Below, in pieces: positions 9,872-19,249 of a stretch of DNA of 64,000 nucleotides. Positions within the stretch are counted from its first letter, which is position 1. Every line of letters begins with the position of its first letter. Origin of the DNA: Cordylochernes scorpioides (Eukaryota; Arthropoda; Arachnida; Pseudoscorpiones; Chernetidae); assembly GCA_030710605.1 (NCBI GenBank), contig CP092879.1, positions 20,041,582 to 20,105,581 of the forward strand. The letters are read 5' to 3'. Under the pieces are notes generated by a model. It was not told the origin of the DNA, ran no database searches, and saw only the letters and a list, made by a program, of their open reading frames with translations. Made by a program: the position numbers and the translations under genes.

Positions 9872-10027
9872 GTAGAAGAGATCAAAGTGGAATCGAAGAA
9901 GGCCATGAAGGCGATCCCGAAAGCAGACTACCAGAGGTGTTTTACCGACTTGAAAAAAAGGTGGCTGAAGTGCATCGCGGCCAACGGGGACTACTTTGAA
10001 GGGGACAATTTAAATTTGATAGAATAA
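9872..10027 (+). pseudogene. mariner transposase C-terminus
   Basis: A 51-codon frame ending in a stop reads VEEIKVESKKAMKAIPK, then YQRCFTDLKKRWLKCIAANG and DYFEGDN. This is the conserved C-terminus of mariner transposases (I-P-K...F...W-x-x-R-W-x-x-C-I...G-x-YFEGD). The catalytic domain is absent. Confidence 0.75.
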
Positions 10028-10250
10028 TACTTTTTTTTTTAAACTTATGAGAAAAGTGTCGAAACTTTTTGATCAGAGTAGTATATGGATTAGATTCGGA
10101 AAACCTCATTAGCGTAGTTATACCTGTCGAAGGGCTGTTACACCCGAAAGCTGCCGTTATATATAAACTCTTTCCTCAGCGAATTGTCTTTTATTTCTAA
10201 TTATACAAAAGGGATTATATTAATAATAAAATTTAAACACTTTGCAACAG
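10028..10250. other. intron sequence, no feature seen
   Basis: AT-rich DNA; the first part may be the 3' flank of the mariner fragment. Confidence 0.5.
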
Positions 10251-10421
10251 TAAGAAAAAGGCATCTCCTTATCGTGCGACTGAAAATTGCTTAAGTCTTG
10301 CGCCATTTATGTTCTATCAATGGATTAATAAAAAATCAACAAATAGTTGATATTTTTTCCGATAGATGGTGCAAGCCATCAGAAACTTTCAGTTGCACGA
10401 TAAGGAGATGCCTTTTTCTTA
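10251..10421. mobile_element. foldback/MITE, family FB, short copy
   Basis: The ends are inverted copies of TAAGAAAAAGGCATCTCCTT followed by ATCGTGC. The interior has the family signature TAGTTGATATT...GATAGATGG. Longer members at 34259-34565, 34678-38730 (interrupted), 20233-20461 (half) and 60501-60930 share the design. Confidence 0.7.
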
Positions 10422-10606
10422 ATTTATGAACCTTATCACGATAAAATGTCACATTTGTAATATTTTTTCACTTTGTAACATGTTTCTTCATTATTGGTAA
10501 AATTCATGCATTCGAATCTTTGAAAGGCTACTTTCCAATATCTAAGATGGCGACTTTATTTTGAAGAAAACAAATGTGTGCCTGATCAAACGAAATCCTC
10601 ATAAAC
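10422..10606. other. spacer before the Copia element
   Basis: No feature seen, apart from the 5-bp Copia target site TAAAC at 10602-10606. Confidence 0.5.
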
Positions 10607-10861
10607 TCTTGTAGGGGTGTAGACAAGGTACTTGGTTACATTTAGGACAAGAGCCTTGCACTAACTAATTTATTAAAGCATAGGTTATATAAAGATTAAA
10701 ATGGAAAGAGAAGAAACAAAGAGGTTACATCCTCCGTAGAAGGTAAACAAACAACATCGTCGTTAGGCTAAACTTTTACAGTCAGTTGGAGGGGGGGGGG
10801 GGTGCCGACGTCATCCTTCCGGTCACGTGTTATACTTGAGAAGCGGCGCTGGTGTCCAACA
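10607..10861 (-). repeat. Copia 3' LTR
   Basis: In element orientation it begins TGTTGGACACC and ends CACCCCTACAAGA. It includes a G-run at 10791-10802. The boundary is set by comparison with 14946-15203 and by the flanking TAAAC duplication. Confidence 0.9.
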
Positions 10862-13244
10862 TATCCCCTCCCGGAATAACTTCAGCTGGACGTTTATTCC
10901 GATAGTCCATCAGCGCTCTACAGTACTTTTCATGCTGGCTTCTAGCAAGAGGCTTGGTAAGGAAGTCAGCAGGGTTCTCAGCACTCGGAGTGTAGAAAAG
11001 TTCGATTGCTTCTTCTGAGATCTTTTCTCGAACAAAATGGTACTTTACGGCAAAATGTCTAGTTTTCGATTTGTCGATGTAATTTTCCGCATGGGAAATT
11101 GCAGCTTGGTTGTCGCAGAATACTTTTGTTTCTCCACAAATCAAACTTGACATTTTCAGCTGTTCCATCAGATTCCGTACCCATGTGATGTCCTTCACAG
11201 CTGATGACAGTGCAATGTATTCCGATTCCATAGTACTCAAAGTGGTAACTGTTTGTTTGGTGCTTCTCCAAATTATTGGTGCTCCAGCTAAAATGATGAG
11301 ATGTCCAGATACTCCTTTTCGGTCTACAATGTCTGAGGCCCAACTTGCATCCGAAAAAACAATCAAAGGTTTGCCAGTGGATCTGTAAGTTATGCCAAAG
11401 TCCTTGGTGCTCTTCAGATAACGCAGCACGCGTTTCCCAGCTTCCCAGTGTTCTCTTGTGTAGTTATCACAGTATCTGGATAGGATCCCGACTGCGTAGG
11501 CGATGTCGGGCCTGGTTCTCTGAGAAAGGTATGACAGTCCTCCGATCAGTTCATGGTATGGAAACCGCTCATTGGAATTTCCATTTTTCCTTACACGCAG
11601 GTCAAGATTGGTTTCCATTGGAGTCGAGACACCTTTTGCATCCTGTAGTCTGAAACGTTGAAGCAGATCTTCTATGTAGTTACTTTGAGAAAGAGTCATA
11701 CTTCCATCTTCTGACTTCTTGAAGGATACTCCAAGCATATGAGAAATTGGTCCTAGATACTTCACTTCAAAACTGGAATTTAAGAGTTCTCTGCATTTGT
11801 TTCTCGCTGCTTGATTCTCTGAAATGGCAAAGATGTCATCAACATAGATTGAGAGAATGATCCTTCCTTCTTCAAGTTCAACTTCGTAGATGCTTGGATC
11901 AATTGGGTTACGTTGGAATCCTATTTCGTGAAATTGTTTGTTTAAGAATTTATTCCAGCATCTTCCGCTCTGTTTTAATCCATAGATTGATTTCTTAAGC
12001 TTGCAGAACAAGTTTTCTTCTCCTGGTTTCTTGAAGCATTCAGGTTGTTCCATGTAAATAGTCTCATTGAGTGTCCCATGAAGATAAGCACTCTTCACGT
12101 CGAATTGGTCAATGAACCAGTCCTTTTCTGTTGCTATCGCCGTTAATAGCCTTATAGTTTCAAAACTGGAAACAGGAGTATAGACTTCGTTGTAGTCAAT
12201 TCCTCTACGTTGAGTGAAGCCTTTGGCGACTAGACGTGCTTTGTATCTAGTGGTACCATCCACTGCATTGATTTTCTTATTTAGTACCCATCTACATTTT
12301 AAAGGTTTGATACCTTTCGGCAATTCCTGCAGTTGCCATACATCATGTCTTTCGAGCGATTCCCTTTCTTCTTCAATGGCTTCTATCCAATTAGCTACCT
12401 CAGGGCTGTTCATGGCTTCTTCATAAGTGGGGTTATTGTCCTCTGCACTTGTGGCATTTATCTGTCCACCCCAATTATCCTCTTCCGGAGATTCTGCCGT
12501 CTTTCCATGACTTCGGAGTGTCATTGGATGGCTTCTCAGGTTCTCTGGGAGAGTCTCAGATAGCTGATCTATTCCACCTGTAGTTCCAATCAGTTCTTCA
12601 GTTTCTCGGTCTACTGGTTGATCTGCATTACTTTCTTCTTGAAAGGAGGCCTCTTTCGAGGAGAAATGAACAGATGGTAGAGTATCCCTTTCTCTTTTGG
12701 GCTGTTTATAGAGGATTTCTTCTTTGAATACACAATTTCTAGATTCCACCACTTGGCGTTTTTCAGGAATCCAGATTCTCCAACCTCGTCCCTGTAGAGA
12801 ATAACCCACGAGAATTCCTTTAGTGGCTTTTGGCTGAAGCTTCGAATTCCTTCTTTGTTTTGGAACATGAACAAAGGTTTCGCAGCCGATTGCTCTCAGA
12901 TGTTGCAGAGCAGGTCTTTTTCCAAACCACAATTCAAAAGGCGTTTTCTCTTCATTGTGTCTGTTTGTAACACGATTTCTCAAGTATGCTGCTGTGTTGG
13001 TGAGCTCTGCCCAAGAGGCGGTTGGCAGATTGCAACTGTTCACAGTACTCCTCACTAAGTTCAGCAAAGTCCTATTCATGCGTTCGGCGACACCATTCTG
13101 TTCAGGTGTGTAGACCATGGTGCGTTCATGTACTATACCATGGGCCTTCGTGAAAATATCCCAAGGAGATGAACAGAACTCTAGTCCGTTATCTGTACGG
13201 ATCCTCTTGAGAGAAAATCCCGTCTGATTTTCAGCTTCTTTCAT
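10830..13244 (-). CDS. Copia Pol: integrase end, reverse transcriptase, RNase H
   Basis: An open frame of 804 codons. The integrase catalytic D (RTDNG, residue 18) and E (NGVAER, residue 54) have the D-35-E spacing; the chromodomain-less linker follows. Reverse transcriptase spans about 310-560 with SIYVDD at 465-470. RNase H occupies about 600-740 (FSDASWASD, STMESEYIAL, CDNQAAI). The first integrase part lies in another frame upstream (13262-13984), so this ORF starts inside the domain after a one-base frameshift near 13300. The C-terminus overlaps the 3' LTR. Confidence 0.9.
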   Translation of the reverse strand: MKEAENQTGFSLKRIRTDNGLEFCSSPWDIFTKAHGIVHERTMVYTPEQNGVAERMNRTLLNLVRSTVNSCNLPTASWAELTNTAAYLRNRVTNRHNEEKTPFELWFGKRPALQHLRAIGCETFVHVPKQRRNSKLQPKATKGILVGYSLQGRGWRIWIPEKRQVVESRNCVFKEEILYKQPKRERDTLPSVHFSSKEASFQEESNADQPVDRETEELIGTTGGIDQLSETLPENLRSHPMTLRSHGKTAESPEEDNWGGQINATSAEDNNPTYEEAMNSPEVANWIEAIEEERESLERHDVWQLQELPKGIKPLKCRWVLNKKINAVDGTTRYKARLVAKGFTQRRGIDYNEVYTPVSSFETIRLLTAIATEKDWFIDQFDVKSAYLHGTLNETIYMEQPECFKKPGEENLFCKLKKSIYGLKQSGRCWNKFLNKQFHEIGFQRNPIDPSIYEVELEEGRIILSIYVDDIFAISENQAARNKCRELLNSSFEVKYLGPISHMLGVSFKKSEDGSMTLSQSNYIEDLLQRFRLQDAKGVSTPMETNLDLRVRKNGNSNERFPYHELIGGLSYLSQRTRPDIAYAVGILSRYCDNYTREHWEAGKRVLRYLKSTKDFGITYRSTGKPLIVFSDASWASDIVDRKGVSGHLIILAGAPIIWRSTKQTVTTLSTMESEYIALSSAVKDITWVRNLMEQLKMSSLICGETKVFCDNQAAISHAENYIDKSKTRHFAVKYHFVREKISEEAIELFYTPSAENPADFLTKPLARSQHEKYCRALMDYRNKRPAEVIPGGDMLDTSAASQV

Positions 13245-13261
13245 CCATTCCTTGAATTTTT

Positions 13262-13984
13262 CTAGAGTATCGCCCTTCCTTTTGAGGAAATATACCCTTG
13301 TATATCTTGATGGTCATCAATGATGGTCAAGACAAATCTTGATCCACCCCAGCTCTCAATGTTGAACGGTCCCATAAGATCACAGTGAACAAGGGCTAGT
13401 GTCTGAGTTTCCTTGGTAGATCTCAAATTCAGGAAAGGTCTTTTTGTCGATTTTCCAATCATACAATCAGAGCACTTATCAGGTTTTCCAGCCTGACAGT
13501 TCAAACCAATGACAACTTCTCTTTTCATCATGTCTACTATGGTGTCATAGTTGATATGCATGAGTCTCTGATGCCATAAATTTAGTGGGAATTTACGAAA
13601 ATTGTTGGTTTGAGCAATGGAATTTGAACATTCTCCTGATTCTGGAAATCTGGACGGAGCAGTCCTGACGAGATAGAGCCTTCCTCTCTTCTCTGCTCTG
13701 ATCATCAAGTTATGATCATTGTCGTAGATATGACATCTCTTCTTGTCGAAGATAACCTCATGACCATTTTCCACAATTTGTAGAACAGAGAGTACACCAT
13801 GTCTGATCCCAGTTACGAACATTGCATTCTGAGCAACTATGCTTCTAAGTTGTCCAGAATTGTTGATCAGATCTACTTGAGCATTACCTCTTCCTATGTT
13901 TGAATGTGATGTACCATCAATGGTGGTCACTTGTCCTACATTCTCGTCATTCAACGTGGAAAAATACCTTCTGTTCGGAGTCAT
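13262..13984 (-). CDS. Copia protease remainder and integrase N-terminal part
   Basis: It continues the Gag-protease frame. It contains the HHCC zinc motif (HQRLMHINYD... CSDCMIGK) and VHCDLMGPF with the first catalytic aspartate of the integrase, then IIDD. After IIDD a one-base loss shifts the frame: the other frame reads RYTRVYFLKRKGDTLEKF and leads into the downstream ORF. Confidence 0.85.
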   Translation of the reverse strand: MTPNRRYFSTLNDENVGQVTTIDGTSHSNIGRGNAQVDLINNSGQLRSIVAQNAMFVTGIRHGVLSVLQIVENGHEVIFDKKRCHIYDNDHNLMIRAEKRGRLYLVRTAPSRFPESGECSNSIAQTNNFRKFPLNLWHQRLMHINYDTIVDMMKREVVIGLNCQAGKPDKCSDCMIGKSTKRPFLNLRSTKETQTLALVHCDLMGPFNIESWGGSRFVLTIIDDHQDIQGYISSKGRAIL

Positions 13985-13999
13985 ATGATGCGTGGCACC

Positions 14000-14347
14000 T
14001 CAGTCAATTACCCACGTATCCTCTTCTGATACAACTGCTGCATTATACATCACATTCAAGTTCTTTGCTTCGTGATGTTGATGTATAGCTCCCTGTTCCT
14101 GTTGTTTAGCGTTATTCTTTTTCAGTTTGAAACAGTCCCGTGCAATATGCCCTGTTTTCCCACATCCGAAACATTTTCTAACAGTTTTAGAACCTTGATG
14201 TTCATGAGGGAATTGTTTCTTGTTAGAGTTCCTGACTGACAGTGCACCCATCCCTTCATTTGTTGTAGCATACCGGCGCTCTGCCTCAGCTAACAATTTA
14301 CGTCTGATGTTGGCACTGGTGAACTCTGACTCTGGTAAGTTACACAT
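14000..14347 (-). CDS. Copia Gag nucleocapsid and protease start
   Basis: It contains one CCHC zinc knuckle (CFGCGKTGHIARDC) and ends at TWVID. The next codon is TGA where a serine codon of the protease active site D-S-G would stand; the frame resumes with GATHHM. A single TCA to TGA change therefore abolishes the protease and all downstream products. Confidence 0.85.
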   Translation of the reverse strand: MCNLPESEFTSANIRRKLLAEAERRYATTNEGMGALSVRNSNKKQFPHEHQGSKTVRKCFGCGKTGHIARDCFKLKKNNAKQQEQGAIHQHHEAKNLNVMYNAAVVSEEDTWVID

Positions 14348-14365
14348 TGTTGATATAACATTATC

Positions 14366-14890
14366 CTAGTCCTCGGGCATTCCACAAAGAATTAGCATGC
14401 TTAGATCACCGTCTTCAATTTTATCCCCTACACCTGTGAGTTCACTCACTATTAGATTTATGCTTCCCAAATAGGCATCCATGTTCGCATGTTGACAGAA
14501 TTCCTGGGAGTACAACTTTCGACGCAGTTGGAGAATTCTGTGTTTGCTATCCCTGGGTGCATAAAGTCTTTGTAATTCATCCCAAACTTCTTTGGGGGAA
14601 TTTAGATGTCTGATATGGTTCTGCTGCTCCTCACCAATAGAGAGACATATCTTTGCTAAAGCCTTATTCTGCCTCGTATTAAATTTGTTGATTAGACCAA
14701 CATCCCCTCCCTCGGGTTTGACTTCGCCTGGGTCAACAATTGACCATAAGTCATTGTCCATCAGAATGAGCTTAATTTGGAAGCTCCATGAGGAATAGTT
14801 TAATCCATTTAGCTTGGTAATTTTCGTTAAACTTTCGTTAGCTTCCATTATAAGATGGCGTCCACTGAAGGGGGTGGGGGGAGAGAACAA
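14366..14890 (-). CDS. Copia Gag, N-terminal part
   Basis: The frame includes FNTRQNKALAKICLSI and VWDELQRLYAPRDS, typical of Copia Gag (UBN2-type) cores. The start is most likely the ATG giving MEANESLTKI about 14 codons inside. It ends at a TAG after GMPED and the frame continues without a shift, so this is a nonsense mutation. Confidence 0.85.
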   Translation of the reverse strand: MFSPPTPFSGRHLIMEANESLTKITKLNGLNYSSWSFQIKLILMDNDLWSIVDPGEVKPEGGDVGLINKFNTRQNKALAKICLSIGEEQQNHIRHLNSPKEVWDELQRLYAPRDSKHRILQLRRKLYSQEFCQHANMDAYLGSINLIVSELTGVGDKIEDGDLSMLILCGMPED

Positions 14891-14945
14891 AAATAGGCTT
14901 ACCGTTCAATGCTTCAGGCAGCTCCATAATCAGCTCATAATCTTT

Positions 14946-15203
14946 TCTTGTAGGGGTGTAGACAAGGTACTTGGTTACACTTAGGACAAGAGCCTTGCAC
15001 TAACTAATTTATTAAAGCATAGGTTATATAATGATTAAAAAGGGAAAGAGAGGAAACAAAGAAGTTACATCCTCCGTAGAAGGTAAACAAACAACAGCGT
15101 CGTTAGGCTAAACTTTTACAGTCAGTTGGAGGGGGGGGGGGGGGTGCCGACGTCATCCTTCCGGTCACGTGTTATACTTGAGCAGCGGCGCTGGTGTCCA
15201 ACA
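14946..15203 (-). repeat. Copia 5' LTR
   Basis: The partner of 10607-10861. In element orientation it is followed by AAAGATTATGAGCTG, where a primer-binding site is expected. No TGG-type site is present; Copia elements often prime from an internal part of the initiator tRNA. Confidence 0.88.
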
Positions 15204-15208
15204 TAAAC

Positions 15209-15515
15209 TTCTAATGAAAAAGAGACGTATTTTAATGAAAGATATTAAGGTAAGATTCGAAGATGGCAGTGAACTTATTGGATATAAAATCGATTCATAT
15301 CTCTATAATTCTAAACGTGGTTTCAATATTGAGAGAAAGATAAATATTTTACCAAAATACGTATCCGAAGCCACATACATATCTTCAATCTCAATGATTT
15401 GACACAAGCTCTTCTTTAAGAACAAAATATGAAGATATAATCCTCTGAAATATAAATTGTAACAACATATTGTCTCTGCGAAGATAAGTTTCTTATTCTA
15501 TTTAAACGTTCTCTC
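15209..15515. other. AT-rich spacer
   Basis: A short plus-strand frame (15205-15402) is open but not recognised. Confidence 0.4.
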
Positions 15516-15548
15516 AATCTTTCGGGTATCACAAACCCTTCTTACAGG
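15516..15548 (-). ncRNA. hammerhead-like motif of Penelope terminal repeat
   Basis: In minus orientation it reads CCTGTAAGAAGGGTTTGTG... CCCGAAAG. The same pattern stands inverted at 17649-17680. It follows the plan box1, GC-capped stem, GAAAG, but the box lacks the canonical CUGANGA. Confidence 0.25.
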
Positions 15549-15990
15549 ATACAATGAAAGGAATCCTAATCTTTAACTACTACTCGTTTTCTTCTTTCTT
15601 ATCTCCACTCAATCATATTAGGGTGTCAAGCTTGAAAAGCTTGAGACTTTTGAAAAAGAGATTTGACAACCATCATGATTAGGTAAAGTAGAATACGTCT
15701 GCCTTTGTCATTAAGACTGGGAGAACTACTCAGTGGCAGGTCGAATTAGCTCCAAAAGAAATGGCCACCTCTGACATGAGGAACAGATGCCATGTGCAGC
15801 CACTCCTAACATGGAGTACAAACACTGCTCTTCCTGTATCCCTGGATCAGGAGCCCTTACAGGGCACTATCAGCTGGGCCAGCTAAGCCCAGGTTTTTTA
15901 GTGAGCTTGTTACTGCTCCCCCTCCTCCTTTTTCATTCGGGCTTGGGACCGGCAAAGGCGGAGTTTACTACTTGTATAATAGTAATACAA
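15549..15990. other. spacer with a GC-richer insert (about 15725-15965)
   Basis: The insert contains CATGTGCAGCCACTCC and GGGCTTGGGACCGGC and differs in composition from its surroundings. It looks like the 3' end of a retroelement but has no diagnostic motif. Confidence 0.3.
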
Positions 15991-16265
15991 GGTAGGATCA
16001 AAAAGTTCCCTAACTTTTTAAAAATTAATTATTTAATCATAGTATAGTAATTTAAACATCAAATTTTTCAAAATAGGACCCTTGGTTATCTACACATTTT
16101 TTCCAGCGTGAAAAAAGCTGTTGCTAGTTCAAAATCAAATTTTCTAAGCTTGTTTAGCTCCACCGTCGCATTTTCAATTACCTCTGATGACGATGAAAAG
16201 CGCCTCCCTTTTAACGTCATTTTAAGTTTTGGAAAGAAGAAGAAATCACATGGGGCGATATCTGG
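15991..16265 (-). pseudogene. mariner transposase C-terminal fragment with 3' end
   Basis: On the minus strand, PDIAPCDFFFFPKLKMTLKG is the D-x-x-PCDFF(L/F)FPKLK block with a catalytic-region aspartate of mariner transposases. A one-base shift then gives LFSRWKKCVDNQGSYFEKF and a stop. The element end GGTAGGATCAAAAAGTTCCC lies at 15991. Confidence 0.75.
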
Positions 16266-16391
16266 AGTAGTATATGTTGTAGTATAATAGTAATAGTATG
16301 TATAGTAAGAAGTAAGAAGTTATATACTAGTATGTATAGTAATAGTAAGAAGTTTCAGAAGAAGAGTTTCTTTTAATTGTAAAACATTACA

Positions 16392-16420
16392 AGCTTTCGG
16401 GCAATGCCCTTCTACAGGTA
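16392..16420 (-). ncRNA. hammerhead-like motif of Penelope terminal repeat
   Basis: CTGTAGA, a four-base-pair stem AGGGC/GCCC and GAAAGCTT stand in hammerhead order. A6 of the first box is replaced by T, which should reduce activity. A near twin is at 62317-62350. Confidence 0.35.
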
Positions 16421-16814
16421 AAATAAAAATAAAAACAAAAATTAAAGGTAAATTAAGGCAACTAAGCAACTGAGAATTAAACAATGTAAATATATATCAG
16501 CTAACCATAGTAAACAAAAACAAAAATAAGATATATATACAAACTCGCGTGAGACTACTCGCGCGTCTGGATTTGAATGAATCAAAATTGTGTTAATATT
16601 TGAAAAAAATTAGAGAGTTAGAAAAATTATTACAATGATATTACATAACTAAATATATCTAAGTAACTATTACGGGTAAATTTGTGTGGTTAATGACTAT
16701 GCTATGGACTGCCATCTATGAATTGGTATAGTGAGAGAAAAACCGTTTTTGACCGGTGTGACTGAGGTGGTGGAAGGGGGGTTATTAATATACCAGAGGT
16801 AGAATCTGAAAAAT

Positions 16815-17520
16815 TCAATTGGAGATGTAGGTTGTGTAGATTGCGGGAATGTCTATTTTTCTATTTATGCTGTGTAGCTTGGAGGAAACAATGGATTCCA
16901 GAACCAATCTTTGGTGTAGGTTGGAGATATTTCTGTAGTGAATGGTTGGGTTAGCAGTGTCAAAGGAATGGCCAGAAGATGCAATGTGTTGAAAAATGAG
17001 GGAACGGGGATCTCGGTTGGTGATGTTGCGTGTGTGCTCGGACATTCTAATGGCGATGGTCCTACCGGTCTCACCCACATAGGTGGCAGGGCACTGTTGG
17101 CATGAGACCGAGTAGACCGCGCCAGTAGATGTTAAAGGGTCAGTGGGGGAGTCGGTTTTTGTGATGGGATGCCTAAGGAGTGAGTGGAGGTTAGGTGTGT
17201 TAGTAAAAAAGGTACGGATGCCAAAGGGTTTGAGAAAACGGGAGAGGTTAACTGAGAGGGAAGAGAATGGGATCACACACGTGGATTTGTAGGCTGCAGG
17301 GGGGTTAAGAGGAACAGGCGAGTAGGTGTGTTTTTCTATAAAGGACAGAGGGAAAGCTGAAGCTGTAAGATGGGAGATGATGCGGTTCTTTTCAATAGTT
17401 TTGAAGATGGGGAGTGAGCAGTGGGTTAATAGGCGGCGGGTGAGGGCTTTAACTATGTTGATTTTGTGGGAAGTTGGGCAGTGTGACCTATAATGGGTGC
17501 ATCTGAGGGGGTGGTTTTTC
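16815..17520 (-). CDS. Penelope RT C-terminus and GIY-YIG endonuclease
   Basis: The open frame extends upstream of its first ATG (17276) to about 17520. Residues from the ATG: IRTFFTNTPNL, AVYSVSCQQCPATYVGETGR (the GIY-YIG core with the CxxC linked to Penelope endonucleases), then RMSEHTRNI and ESIVSSKL. This endonuclease nicks the target for integration of Penelope-like elements. The reverse transcriptase catalytic part is absent. Confidence 0.85.
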
Positions 17521-17648
17521 TTGTATTAGACTGTGGTATGGTAGGTATTTGGTATAATAGTAATAGTAATATAATAATATAAAACGAAATCAATCCTAAT
17601 ATTTATAATAATAGTAGTTAAAGATTAGGATTCATTTCGCTGTAGACT

Positions 17649-17680
17649 CCTGTAGAAGGGTTTGCGATACCCGAAAACAT
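17649..17680 (+). ncRNA. hammerhead-like motif of Penelope terminal repeat
   Basis: CCTGTAGAAGGGTTTGCGAT, then ACCCGAAAAC: an inverted counterpart of 15516-15548, with the flank TTAGGATT shared between them. Confidence 0.25.
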
Positions 17681-17689
17681 GAAAGATCG

Positions 17690-18053
17690 TTTAAATCAAA
17701 CAAAAATTTATACTTGGAGGCAGTGTGTTGTTGCAAAATATTTATGAAAGTCCTAAGATTCCCATCTACTAAAAGAATATAATAGCAATGCCTTAATAAT
17801 GGATTCACCAAATATACCTCAACATATTCGACATCCTATTAAAATACAGGCGATTTCCGGCCATTATTACTTCTTTTGGTCAAAGTTTGATATTTTAGAT
17901 ATATTAACTTTATTAATATCCTATAACACGATATCCCAAACTCAGGGATATTTTCATCAATACACTTATTCACATCGTAACAAATTTCTGCAAACTTACA
18001 ATGCTATAAATCAATCGCCCACTGAGGAGTGCCAGCTCAGAGGTTTGCTTGTA
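17690..18053. other. AT-rich spacer
   Basis: A short plus-strand frame (17799-18059) is open but carries no recognisable motif. Confidence 0.4.
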
Positions 18054-18228
18054 CAGTAGAACCTCCCTTTAGCGGACACCCCGCTAGCGGACACCTCTCT
18101 AAAAAGGACAGTTTTCATTTGAAAAATTACCGTTTTTACAATTTAGTAACTCTCCGGTAAGAGGACATCTCTTCCTAAAGGATACTTTGGCTCTGCAATT
18201 AGGTGTCCTTAACAAGGAGGTTCTACTG
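18054..18228. mobile_element. pogo/Tigger-type MITE
   Basis: 175 bp with terminal inverted repeats CAGTAGAACCTCC, flanked by TA on both sides (18052-18053, 18229-18230). The interior has no coding potential. Confidence 0.85.
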
Positions 18229-18353
18229 TATTATCAAAATAAAGAAACATTATACAAACGATTCAGATATTGTTCATATAACATACTTGTAATTTTATCT
18301 GTAAAAAATCCAACAAACAAACGTCAAAGACTACTTCTAACATAGACACTTAC

Positions 18354-18398
18354 CATAAGTAAAACAATATCTAGCTTGAAAATTTGAGTAGCTTCATT
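18354..18398 (-). CDS. exon 3 of the nicotinic-receptor-like gene (45 bp)
   Basis: On the minus strand, GGTTGCAG precedes and GTAAGTG follows a segment of exactly 45 bp, the size of the conserved third exon of nicotinic receptor genes. It reads NEATQIFKLDIVLLM in phase 0, joining exon 2 and exon 4 without shift. NEATQI corresponds to the usual (E/V)NQI segment. At the loop D tryptophan position the exon has V. Confidence 0.78.
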
Positions 18399-18479
18399 CT
18401 GCAACCATCAAAGTACCAGTGATTAAAATACACAATTGATTAAAATTACAAAGATTGAAGTAGAAACATTCTAGGTGTC

Positions 18480-19240
18480 TTATAAGACACACAAAAATAT
18501 GAAAGCATAATATATATATATATATAAATGAATGTATGTGTGTGTGTGTCCTTTATGCCTGACCAAACCACTCATTGGAACGCCATGAAACTTTGGGAAG
18601 TTATTTTGTATAGTACTGGGAAGGTTTCTGAAAAATAAATTCTTGAATATCTTGAATATCCTTAGAGTTATTTGCAGATTTGTAGATTTAACTCGCAAGC
18701 AGCGCCACCTTGCGACGGAGATAGGCTTAGGCAGAAAGTCTGCCCCACCCCCTGTCGAGAGAATGTAATCGTCCGCCGGCCGGATGGACAGTCCAAGTAC
18801 CCACCGACCAATCGGAAGGGCAGAGGGGTCAAGAGGTCCTGGCGCGCGGGTGCAGAGTTGGTGACACAGCTATGCCAAGTAGACAAGAAAAAAGCCTCGC
18901 GGGGCCTTGCCCAAGATGACCTCCGGGAACTTCGTCCATCTTCCATAAACGACCATGATTTTATTCAAATTATCGAGTATTTTTCAAGGGACCGGGAAAA
19001 AATGTTCACTAGATAAAACGATGATTTTGTAATGTAGAAACTTAGGAAAGACAAAATTCAGGATGACACGGCACACAGGGACCGGGAAAAATGATCACTT
19101 TATCGAGAGATTAAAATTTACGAGTTTCAAATTATCAAAATATATCTATTTTTTAAAATAAGTTTATATAGAATTATTTTAACAAATGTTCGTTAGACAA
19201 ACCTTTACTCGGGTAAAACCCGGGCAAAGCCGGGTACGTC
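18480..19240 (-). mobile_element. Helentron/DINE-like non-autonomous element
   Basis: One end (19195-19240) is CCCGGG-rich and ends ACTAGCGGACGTACCCGGC in minus orientation, like the termini at 284 and 2570. The other end has (TA)n, (TG)n and the TGGAACGCCATGAAACTTTGG stretch seen in many HINE/DINE-like repeats. A GC-rich middle (18690-18940) has an open frame without recognised domains. Confidence 0.45.
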
Positions 19241-19249
19241 CGCTAGTAT

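Larger units (their letters stand above)
10607..15203 (-). mobile_element. Copia LTR retrotransposon, complete but defective
   Basis: About 4.6 kb, flanked by TAAAC at 10602-10606 and 15204-15208. LTRs are 10607-10861 (3' LTR) and 14946-15203 (5' LTR), differing mainly in a poly-G tract and a few bases. The coding strand is minus: Gag, protease, integrase, reverse transcriptase, RNase H, the Copia order. Two in-frame stops (about 14363 and 13985) and one frameshift (about 13300) break the polyprotein. It sits in an intron of the receptor-like gene. Confidence 0.93.
16390..17540 (-). mobile_element. Penelope-like element, 3' fragment
   Basis: It contains the end of the reverse transcriptase and the complete GIY-YIG endonuclease, followed downstream by a terminal repeat with CCTGTAGAAGGGC... 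GCCCGAAAGCTTG (16392-16420). The 5' part is missing. Confidence 0.8.

Noticed and set aside
18672-19016. 114-codon plus-strand frame in a GC-rich block
   Set aside because: It lies inside a Helentron-like non-autonomous element, has a counter-frame on the other strand and no recognisable domain.
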